The position numbers were made by a program, and so were the translations under genes. The notes under the pieces are model-generated. The model was given only the letters and a program-made list of their open reading frames with translations. It did no database searches and was not told where the DNA came from. Positions 56,400 through 64,000 of a stretch of 64,000 nucleotides of DNA are shown here, one piece after another. Each line of letters begins with the position of its first letter. The first letter of the stretch is position 1. The stretch is from an uncultured SAR86 cluster bacterium (GTDB lineage: Bacteria > Pseudomonadota > Gammaproteobacteria > Magnimaribacterales > D2472): contig CACKPV010000003.1 of assembly GCA_902602185.1 (NCBI GenBank), forward strand, positions 1-64,000, read 5' to 3'.

Positions 56400-56456
56400 T
56401 AGTCATAATTTAGTATATCACCATGCGGAAATAAGTAAAAATCTAGAAAAATAAAT

Positions 56457-57506
56457 TTAAAGGGAAAATAATCTTTCTAAAAGAAAAAATGTGCCCCATA
56501 CTTCAGACTCCTGTTCACAATTGGGATATATAATTTCGGGCTGAGCGTCAGTTTTACAGTATCCTATTTGGAAATATGAACTTTCTCCAGTTGCAGGATT
56601 ATATCCAGTTTCAGGCCACATATGATCTGCATCTAGATTCAAAATAGAAAGGATTTGTTTACCTCCTTTGCATCCCGAATACCTGGTTACAACAAATCTT
56701 TCTAAATTTGAATATTCATTGGAACTCGATAAATCACATTCGAATTTTGTTGACCACTCATCAATAGTATTTTGCATCGGCTCATAAAAGTAGCCGTCTT
56801 GAGATCTAATATTTATTGGGGGAACGGTCTTGTCATGGAACGAACCATACATTAAGAAACTAACTGGTTTTGCAGGAATACAACTATTTCCAAGCATTTG
56901 CATTCCATTTACACTCATTACCCCTGTGACTACATCTGGATATTCGCACCCAAAAGCTTGAGCAAACATTCCTCCGTTGCTGTTACCAACAACATACACA
57001 TCTTCTACTATGAATTCTTCTTGCATATTTTGAATAACCTTTGCAACAAAACCAAGATCGTTACTACAAGAAGCCCAAGCACATCTGGATGGATTCTCGC
57101 AGTTTTTAAAATAGGGATAAGGAAATCTTTTTGTATCAACATCGCAAGTTTCTCCAGTTGATGATGATTTTGAAAATGATTGTGAACCTGCATTGTCATT
57201 AAAAGATGAAAAGAAAAAATCATTGTCATAAAAATAACTACCTTGTGGATAAACTGCCAGAAAATTGAATTTATCTGCAGCTTTATTAAAACCCCCTGTT
57301 ACCTCATCCTCAAATGCCGATGCAGTTCCACTATAACCATGAACCCCAACAACAAGATTAATTGGTTTACTTGCATCAAAATTTTTTGGTTTATATAAAA
57401 GATAGCTTCTATCACTACCCTCAAATTGAAGATTGATTTGCTGCATTCCTGCAGCAAGATTCACGCAGAGAACATAAGCTAAAAAATGAAATAATTGTTT
57501 ATACAT
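56457..57506 (-). CDS. Secreted PHB-depolymerase/feruloyl-esterase-like alpha/beta hydrolase
   Basis: Signal peptide, VVGVHGYSGTASAFE, VGNSNGGMFAQAFGCEYPDVV. Confidence 0.8.
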   Translation of the reverse strand: MYKQLFHFLAYVLCVNLAAGMQQINLQFEGSDRSYLLYKPKNFDASKPINLVVGVHGYSGTASAFEDEVTGGFNKAADKFNFLAVYPQGSYFYDNDFFFSSFNDNAGSQSFSKSSSTGETCDVDTKRFPYPYFKNCENPSRCAWASCSNDLGFVAKVIQNMQEEFIVEDVYVVGNSNGGMFAQAFGCEYPDVVTGVMSVNGMQMLGNSCIPAKPVSFLMYGSFHDKTVPPINIRSQDGYFYEPMQNTIDEWSTKFECDLSSSNEYSNLERFVVTRYSGCKGGKQILSILNLDADHMWPETGYNPATGESSYFQIGYCKTDAQPEIIYPNCEQESEVWGTFFLLERLFSL

Positions 57507-58368
57507 GTTTTAAAATAAACCTAGTGATTATAGAGTAAGCTTCTTCTTTTTTTACTCCACTTAAAACCTCATGCCTTTCATTTTCGATTATATAACATTC
57601 GGTTTTTTTGTAGAATTTCTGTAAAAAAATATTTAATTGATGGACACCCTCACCGAAGCCTCCGACTGGGTCATTATTTCCTGAAATCAACATCAATGGT
57701 ATTTGTGAAGAAAAATTAGTGTAGTTCCCCTCATCGAAAATTTCAATCATCCCATATGCAAAGTCGTTCCATAATCCCAGAGTTTTTTTAAATCCACATA
57801 AAGGATCGTCAACATAATCATCAACATTCAATGGGTCTGAGGAAATCCAATCACTTGGGGTTCTATTAGGTGCAAATTTTTTGTTATATGCTCCAATCGT
57901 TAGTCTCTCCAGTAAATTACTTTCAGATTGATTACCATAGAAAAAAATTAAAAAACTTGTCAGAGTTTTAATAAATTTTGCAAGAAATGTGTTTAATTTA
58001 TTTGAGCCACTAAGAATTACTCCATCAACTTCAAGACCTTTAAGCATAGCTGAAATTGCAATCCAGGAACCCATACTGTGAGCAAATAAAATGTGCTTAG
58101 AATTTGGGAATTCAGTTTTTCCATTAATAATTACTTCTTGAAGATCATTTACTACTTTTACCCAACCATTTTTATTAGCAAAATGACCCTGTAATTTTCC
58201 TTTTTTTATCTGTTCACCATGGCCTCTATGATCGTAAGCAATTACATGGAAATTATCTTGATTTAACTTTTGAATAAACCATTTATATCTTCCCATATGC
58301 TCAGCCATACCATGAGTAATATAAATAATAGCTCTTGGAGTTTCATTGATTGATAAGAATTTTTTCAC
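57499..58368 (-). CDS. Alpha/beta hydrolase, monoacylglycerol lipase/lysophospholipase-like
   Basis: ITHGMAEHMGRYKWF, AYDHRGHGE, FAHSMGSWIAI. Confidence 0.88.
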   Translation of the reverse strand: MKKFLSINETPRAIIYITHGMAEHMGRYKWFIQKLNQDNFHVIAYDHRGHGEQIKKGKLQGHFANKNGWVKVVNDLQEVIINGKTEFPNSKHILFAHSMGSWIAISAMLKGLEVDGVILSGSNKLNTFLAKFIKTLTSFLIFFYGNQSESNLLERLTIGAYNKKFAPNRTPSDWISSDPLNVDDYVDDPLCGFKKTLGLWNDFAYGMIEIFDEGNYTNFSSQIPLMLISGNNDPVGGFGEGVHQLNIFLQKFYKKTECYIIENERHEVLSGVKKEEAYSIITRFILKHV

Positions 58369-58371
58369 AAA

Positions 58372-58400
58372 TTGATATTAGTTTTATAAAAATTCATAAT
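58372..58400 (+). promoter_or_regulatory. Candidate sigma70-type promoter for the KAS III-like gene
   Basis: TTGATA - 17 bp - CATAAT in the divergent intergenic region. Confidence 0.4.
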
Positions 58401-58442
58401 TTATAATAGTGATGTTCATAACACATTAACATTAAAAAAAGA

Positions 58443-59558
58443 ATGAAAGAAATTTTTATCACTGGAACAGGATTTTGGAAACCAGATGAGATTGTAACGA
58501 ATGATGAGATAGTCAATTCATACAATGCATATGTTGATAAATTTAATGAAGAATTTAAGGCTGAAATTGCTTCTGGACAAAAAAGTGAATTATCTTACTC
58601 AAGTTCTGAATTTATTGAAAAAGCATCTGGTATCAAAACACGGTATATTTTAGATAAAAAAAATGTGTTAGATCCCAATGTGATGAAACCAACTACACCT
58701 GCCGAACTTGCTTCTAATCAATCTCTGTTGGCAGAAATATCAATAATTGCTGCCAAAAAAGCTATGGAGGCTGCAAAAATTAATGCATCAGAGATCGATG
58801 CGGTCATAATGGGTACTTCTCATTCGGCAAGAAACTATCCAGCCATTGCAATTGAAGTCCAAGAGGAGTTGGGTATAGCTGGATATGGTTATGACATGCT
58901 CGTTGGGTGTTCATCTACAACATTTGCAATTAGTAATGCTTTCAGTGATATATCCTCAGGGTTAGCAAACAATGTTTTGGTAATTAATCCGGAACTTACC
59001 TCACCAGCTAATGATTTCACTCTACGAGACAGTCATTTTATTTTTGGGGATGCCTGTGTTGCAACAATTGTTCAATCACAAGCAATAAATGACCAAAGCT
59101 TTAAAATTTTGAACCGAAAATTGGTAACTCAGTTTTCAAATAACATACGCAGTGACTTTAGCTATATGAATAGAACTGATCAACTCGACCGTGATGATGA
59201 TGAACTATTATTTCGTCAAAATGGAAGAAGTGTATTTAAAGAAGTGTGTCCGATGGTTGTAACAATAATTAATCAACAACTTAGTGATATGAATATAGAT
59301 ATTTGTGATATTAAAAGATTATGGTTACATCAAGCTAATGGAAATATGATTAGTTATGTAGCAAAAAAACTATATGGTGATAATTACGATGAAAAATTAG
59401 CGCCCATGATATTGGCAGAATATGGAAATGTTGCATCTGCTGGTTCTGTTATAGCTTTTAATCAAACAAGTGATGATTTTATTTCTGGTGATAAAGGTGT
59501 GATATGCTCTTTCGGAGCTGGCTATTCAATATGCTCACTTGTAGTTGAAAAGGTTTAA
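58443..59558 (+). CDS. Beta-ketoacyl-ACP synthase III family protein (FabH-like)
   Basis: SEFIEKASGIKTRYILDK, DMLVGCSSTTFAISNAF active Cys, LWLHQANGNMI, GNVASAGS. Confidence 0.9.
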   Translation: MKEIFITGTGFWKPDEIVTNDEIVNSYNAYVDKFNEEFKAEIASGQKSELSYSSSEFIEKASGIKTRYILDKKNVLDPNVMKPTTPAELASNQSLLAEISIIAAKKAMEAAKINASEIDAVIMGTSHSARNYPAIAIEVQEELGIAGYGYDMLVGCSSTTFAISNAFSDISSGLANNVLVINPELTSPANDFTLRDSHFIFGDACVATIVQSQAINDQSFKILNRKLVTQFSNNIRSDFSYMNRTDQLDRDDDELLFRQNGRSVFKEVCPMVVTIINQQLSDMNIDICDIKRLWLHQANGNMISYVAKKLYGDNYDEKLAPMILAEYGNVASAGSVIAFNQTSDDFISGDKGVICSFGAGYSICSLVVEKV

Positions 59559-59560
59559 TA

Positions 59561-59707
59561 ATGTTAGGTTTGGATTTATCAATAACAATTTTTATAGTTA
59601 CTTTTGCATTAATGGCTCTCTACATTTTTAACGAAGCACAGCCGAAGGGTTCTAAATTCTCCTCAAACATATCCGAAATATTGAGAAGATTCTTCCGCAG
59701 AAGATGA
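59561..59707 (+). CDS. 48-aa single-TM small protein (not in the provided ORF track)
   Basis: MLGLDLSITIFIVTFALMALYIFNEAQPKGSKFSSNISEILRRFFRRR*; begins 2 bp after the KAS III stop and overlaps tspO start as ATGA. Confidence 0.65.
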   Translation: MLGLDLSITIFIVTFALMALYIFNEAQPKGSKFSSNISEILRRFFRRR

Positions 59708-60159
59708 TAAATAAATTATTGTTATGTATAGCGGTAGTTATTGCTGCCGCAATTGGTGCATTTGGTTCAATTGATTCAGGGTCTGATACCTGGTACCAGT
59801 CATTACAAAGAAGTATTCTTACTCCACCTGACTTTATTTTTGGAATTATTTGGCCAATTCTTTACGCTTTTATGATTGTGTTTGTCATAATTGGAGCTTC
59901 TTATAATTCTTTTTCTAATATCTATAAAACTTTTGTTGCTCAGTTACTTCTTAATGCAGCTTGGCCTTGGTTATTTTTTACTTATCACCTTCCAAAAGTT
60001 GCATTAATCAACATAGTCATCCTTGTTGTCCTAAATGCAAGAATTGTTAAGATCATTTGCCATGATTTTAGAGATATATATGGGTACCTGCATGTACCCT
60101 ATTTGCTCTGGCTGATGTTTGCTGCTTATTTAAATTTAATTATAGTTATATCAAATTAA
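59704..60159 (+). CDS. tspO: TspO/MBR family protein
   Basis: WYQSLQRSILTPPDFIFGIIWPILYAFMIV, AWPWLFF, PYLLWLMFAAYLN. Confidence 0.9.
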   Translation: MINKLLLCIAVVIAAAIGAFGSIDSGSDTWYQSLQRSILTPPDFIFGIIWPILYAFMIVFVIIGASYNSFSNIYKTFVAQLLLNAAWPWLFFTYHLPKVALINIVILVVLNARIVKIICHDFRDIYGYLHVPYLLWLMFAAYLNLIIVISN

Positions 60160-61408
60160 CGCATGCAACAACGAGTCCTGTCATACAAGATGCTAAAGTT
60201 GCACCAATTAGTGCTTTAAAAGATACACTCACAATATCACTTCTTCTATCAGGAGCCATTGCACCAACACCTGCAATCAAAATCCCAACTGATGAAAAGT
60301 TAGCAAATCCACATAATGCATAAAGGGTAATCAATTTTGATTGCTCTGATAATAATCCTGGTTCAAGAGAAGCTAGACCATTATAGGCAACAAATTCATT
60401 GAGGGCAGTTTTCACTCCAAGTAATTGTCCAGCAATGATAGCTTCTTCCCAAGGAATACCCATAAGCCAGCAAATAGGAGCAAAAATATAACCTAAAATA
60501 ACTTGCAAAGACAAATCGTCATGGATCAATCCCAGCAAGGAATCAAACAAAGCAACAAATGTAATAAATACAATCAAAATAGCACCTACACTCAGAGCAA
60601 TTTCAAGGCCATCTCTGGTCCCACGAGTGACTGCATCCATTTGACTGTTATATAACTTGGGAAGTTCAGAGTCATCAAATTGTGTTATTTCATTTGATGG
60701 CATGAGTATATTGGCATAAATGATAGCTGCAGGCACTGAAATGATAGATGCTGTTATCAAGTGCTGGATTAAAACAATATCTGGAAATTGATTATTTAAC
60801 ATACTTACTAAAGCAACCATAATTGAGCCAGCTACAGTAGACATCCCTGCAGTCAGTAAAATTAGGATTTCTTTCTTTGACAACTTAGATAAGTATGGCC
60901 GGATTACTAATGGCGCTTCAACTTGACCAACAAAAACATTGGCAGCAGCTCCAAGTCCTATGGGTCCACCTATATTAAATAATCTTTGACAAATCTTAGA
61001 AAATCCGTCGACAATAATCTTCAATACCTTGATGTGCCATAACCAAGCTGTTAATGCAGACATCACCAAAATAAAAGGAAGAATCCCAAATGCAAAATAG
61101 GCTGACTGAACCTGCACAGATGGGTCTTCTAAGGAAAATGGAAGAGCTGGACTCGATAAAAATCCAAAGAGAAACGAAGTACCTTTAGCAGTTGCATTTT
61201 GTAAAGCAATTACACCATCTCCAAGGAATTTAAAGGCATCGACAATTAACGGAACTTTCAATAAAAGAATTGCTAAAACAATCTGAAAAATTATTCCTAT
61301 CCCAATACTCTTATAGTTTACATTTTTAAGGTTCTGGGAGAATGGAAGTGCAATTAATACTAACCCAAAAAAACCCACCAAAAGTTGAAGTAAATATAAC
61401 AGAGACAT
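60146..61408 (-). CDS. Concentrative nucleoside transporter (NupC/CNT family)
   Basis: VFVGQVEAPLVIRPYL, GMSTVAGSIMVALVSML, GVKTALNEFVAY, ALCGFANFSSVGI. Confidence 0.94.
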   Translation of the reverse strand: MSLLYLLQLLVGFFGLVLIALPFSQNLKNVNYKSIGIGIIFQIVLAILLLKVPLIVDAFKFLGDGVIALQNATAKGTSFLFGFLSSPALPFSLEDPSVQVQSAYFAFGILPFILVMSALTAWLWHIKVLKIIVDGFSKICQRLFNIGGPIGLGAAANVFVGQVEAPLVIRPYLSKLSKKEILILLTAGMSTVAGSIMVALVSMLNNQFPDIVLIQHLITASIISVPAAIIYANILMPSNEITQFDDSELPKLYNSQMDAVTRGTRDGLEIALSVGAILIVFITFVALFDSLLGLIHDDLSLQVILGYIFAPICWLMGIPWEEAIIAGQLLGVKTALNEFVAYNGLASLEPGLLSEQSKLITLYALCGFANFSSVGILIAGVGAMAPDRRSDIVSVSFKALIGATLASCMTGLVVACVNLI

Positions 61409-61414
61409 TATTTG

Positions 61415-62317
61415 TTAATAAAGCTTAATTGCTTTAACTCTTTCCTCCAGAAAATCATGAGCTAATACCCCTTCATCATCATCTCGAAATATTGATTTAA
61501 GAACTACTCCGGGAGCAGGATGTAAAAAGAATGGCATGCTAAATCTTGATTTTGACTTACCCTTATTATATTCAATGACTCTATGAGGTGTGCTTTTTAG
61601 ATGGCCATCAGTTATGAGCTGCATCATATCTCCAATATTGCAAACTATTGCATTCGAATTAGCAGATACTGGAATCCAATTATTATCTTTACTCTGAACT
61701 TCTAAACCAGCTTCCTCAGCACCCACAAGCAAAGTAATTAAATTTATATCAGCATGTGCCCTTGCCCTCAAAAGATTTGATGATCCCTCAACTGGAGGAT
61801 AATGAATTAATCTCAAAATTGAATTACCTTTTTCCACTTTGTCAGTGAAGAAATCCTGAGGTTGTTTAAGAATTATGGCAATTGATTCAAGTACACAGAT
61901 TCCTAGTTTATTTAACTGATTAAATAGTTGATTAAAATGGATGTTAAACTGTTCTAGTTCAACAACGGAAACATTTTTGTTAATTCTGGAATCATAGGAT
62001 TCATTTATTTCTGGACCTAAATGCCAAAACTCTTTCATGTCAGCAACCTTTTCACCTAAAGCTGTTTCTTTACCAAAAGGTGTGTAACCCCTCGCACCTC
62101 CTAACTCTGGTCGGGCATATTGATTTTTAGTTTCTTCAGGCAAATCAAAAAATATTTTAGCTTGCTTATAACTTTCCTTTAGTAAATCTGTTTCAATGTC
62201 ATGGTCGACAATTGAGAAAAAACCATGAGAGTGCAGTGCATCATTGAGAAGTAATAGATCACTTTCCTTTTGTTCAAGTAAAGATTGCAATGAGATTGCA
62301 GGAATTGAAGAACTCAT
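61415..62317 (-). CDS. 2OG-Fe(II) oxygenase, isopenicillin N synthase-like family
   Basis: HADINLITLL (HxD), GHLKSTPHRV (H), SRFSMPFFLHP (RxS). Confidence 0.93.
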   Translation of the reverse strand: MSSSIPAISLQSLLEQKESDLLLLNDALHSHGFFSIVDHDIETDLLKESYKQAKIFFDLPEETKNQYARPELGGARGYTPFGKETALGEKVADMKEFWHLGPEINESYDSRINKNVSVVELEQFNIHFNQLFNQLNKLGICVLESIAIILKQPQDFFTDKVEKGNSILRLIHYPPVEGSSNLLRARAHADINLITLLVGAEEAGLEVQSKDNNWIPVSANSNAIVCNIGDMMQLITDGHLKSTPHRVIEYNKGKSKSRFSMPFFLHPAPGVVLKSIFRDDDEGVLAHDFLEERVKAIKLY

Positions 62318-62332
62318 AAGTTTAGTTTAACA

Positions 62333-62363
62333 AAAAAAAAGGGCAGTATAACTGCCCTTTTTT
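62333..62363 (-). terminator. Rho-independent (bidirectional-looking) terminator after the right-end TonB receptor
   Basis: AAAAAAAA-GGGCAGT-ATA-ACTGCCC-TTTTTT. Confidence 0.88.
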
Positions 62364-62376
62364 AATCAATTCAAAC

Positions 62377-64000
62377 TTAGAATTCGTAAGAAAAACCAAG
62401 TTGCCATCTGTAAGATGAATCATCATAATCAATAAATGATCTATCATCATTTATACCGGTGATAATATATCTTCCTTGATCATCCCAACCATCAATCTCA
62501 AGAACTCCTTGATCAGAATATTTAAATCTTCTAATGCCTCTATCTTCTTCGAAAAGATTAAGAACATTCATTACATCCAGATAAAGAATAAATTTATCAT
62601 TTTCCATGAATCCAGGAAAATCTTGAGAAAGTCTTAAATCAAGATTTCTGTAATATGGTGCTCTTCCTTGTCTTTTTGGAACAGTGCTTCCAGCAAAACC
62701 ACTTAAACCAAGATCAGCTATGTGATTAAGAACCTCGATTTCAGAAATTCCGTCATAAACAACATTTGGATCATTTGGTCCAGGAACATAAATTAGAACA
62801 TTGTAATCTCTATCAAATAACTCAGGACCATCATTGTAAGTATGGCTGTAAGGTCTGCCTGAGTAAGCACTATAAAATAAGGATAGTGTTGTATCATAAC
62901 CACTTCCTTCATTCCAAGTATAATCAGCTCCAGCTATCAATCTGTGCTCTTGAGCCCATTTGCTTGGACCCATAACTGGTTCAAGAGCACTTGGTCTTGA
63001 CTCTCCTCTATAATTAGATCTCATTTGTGATGATGTACTATCATATAAGGATTCTGCAGTTAAATTTGTGTAAGAAATAAATGCATTTATGCCGTTATCA
63101 AAATCTTTATCGGCTGATAATGTTATTGAAGTCGAGCCTCCTTTAGAGGTATTTCTTGTATATAAATTATCAGAAAACCCATTATTATAAATTGGTCGGC
63201 CATCGGCAGCATAAAAATCAACTCCAGCTTGAGCAGTTCCAGCATCATAGTAATCAAATGCGTCAATATTATTGGTTTTTGTTAAACCTGCTTTTAATCT
63301 AGCACCATTCGATGTGTAGATGGTTAAATCCATAGCAAATCTTAGGTCATTTGGAACTGTTAAACCCGGAGCAAAGGCATTAGCTGCACCACCACGCATT
63401 GTTGATAGGTCTAGCAATGTATGTAATTGGGTACCGTCATAATAATCTCTCCAATCGAAACCATTTTCACCGGTAACATAATCACCTAACATCCAATGAC
63501 CCACAAAAACAGTTGACATTCCATTAGCAGATCCAAAAGGAGCAAGATACCAAACTTGAGGAACTCTTCCTTGGAAAACTCCAACTCCACCAGAAAGTTC
63601 AGCACCATCAATCCAAGAGGCTTCACTGAAAATTTTAGCTCCACTCATGTCAAGCTGATATCCAAAACGTGGTTGAATTACTTCTGAATCAATTCCTAAA
63701 TTATTATCAAAACCTGCAATAGCAGCATAATTTGGGTTTAGAGGAATTTCACTATTTGTAACCATTGTGTCAACTCTGACACCAAAATTAATTGTAAGAA
63801 TGTCACTAACATCCACTACATCTTCAACATAAAATGATTCAATTTCAATTTCAGCACCTGCAGCAGCAGTGGCAAGATTGTTATCCCAAGGTTTGATAAA
63901 TCTCATATATGTCATATTTCCAGTAAGAAAATCGTCAACACTATTCCATCTCCATCTTCCATTCTCATATGGTATGAATAAATTATAGGCAAATCTGTCG
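62377..64000 (-). CDS. TonB-dependent/Oar-like outer membrane receptor, C-terminal part (truncated by window edge)
   Basis: Beta-barrel C-terminus ending WQLGFSYEF; frame stays open to 64000 (DRFAYNLFIPYENGRWRWNSVDDFLTGN...). Confidence 0.88.
   Translation of the reverse strand, partial: DRFAYNLFIPYENGRWRWNSVDDFLTGNMTYMRFIKPWDNNLATAAAGAEIEIESFYVEDVVDVSDILTINFGVRVDTMVTNSEIPLNPNYAAIAGFDNNLGIDSEVIQPRFGYQLDMSGAKIFSEASWIDGAELSGGVGVFQGRVPQVWYLAPFGSANGMSTVFVGHWMLGDYVTGENGFDWRDYYDGTQLHTLLDLSTMRGGAANAFAPGLTVPNDLRFAMDLTIYTSNGARLKAGLTKTNNIDAFDYYDAGTAQAGVDFYAADGRPIYNNGFSDNLYTRNTSKGGSTSITLSADKDFDNGINAFISYTNLTAESLYDSTSSQMRSNYRGESRPSALEPVMGPSKWAQEHRLIAGADYTWNEGSGYDTTLSLFYSAYSGRPYSHTYNDGPELFDRDYNVLIYVPGPNDPNVVYDGISEIEVLNHIADLGLSGFAGSTVPKRQGRAPYYRNLDLRLSQDFPGFMENDKFILYLDVMNVLNLFEEDRGIRRFKYSDQGVLEIDGWDDQGRYIITGINDDRSFIDYDDSSYRWQLGFSYEF

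Overview
The window is a compact, AT-rich bacterial chromosome segment. Housekeeping synteny points to a gammaproteobacterium. Dense packing, several TonB-dependent receptors, a Ni-SOD and TCA operon order suggest a streamlined marine lineage such as SAR86; that taxon is an inference, not tested. From left to right it carries isc (iscS' iscU iscA fdx iscX)-ndk-rlmN-ispG-hisS-yfgM-bamB-der; sdhCDAB-sucAB-lpd-sucCD; MATE; acyltransferase-pdxB-msrB-murJ-ribF-ileS-lspA-ispH-ampD-ampG-vanZ; groESL; sodN-sodX; CBS/CorC and YpjD genes; rpsP-rimM-trmD-rplS-xerD-dsbC-hom-thrC-phzF-prfB; a lysS fragment joined to a TonB receptor fragment; then an accessory region. The accessory region has a peptidase E, a PD-(D/E)XK exonuclease, a TPR-sulfotransferase, a BCCT transporter, alpha/beta hydrolases, TonB receptors, a KAS III-like synthase, a small membrane ORF, TspO, a nucleoside transporter and a 2OG-Fe(II) oxygenase. 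The strongest items for follow-up are: (1) S16 and L19, encoded in one operon, both carry long acidic E/P/A/T-rich extensions that share a near-identical DNA segment, and the L19 extension also has a SAP/Rho-N-like helical segment; (2) lysS is cut after about 75 codons and abuts a headless TonB receptor (rearrangement or assembly chimera); (3) an unlisted 48-aa membrane micropeptide ORF is translationally coupled to tspO; (4) an acyltransferase ORF extends to an apparent AUC start; (5) all five convergent gene pairs overlap or lie within 2 bp. No CRISPR, rRNA or tRNA was recognised.
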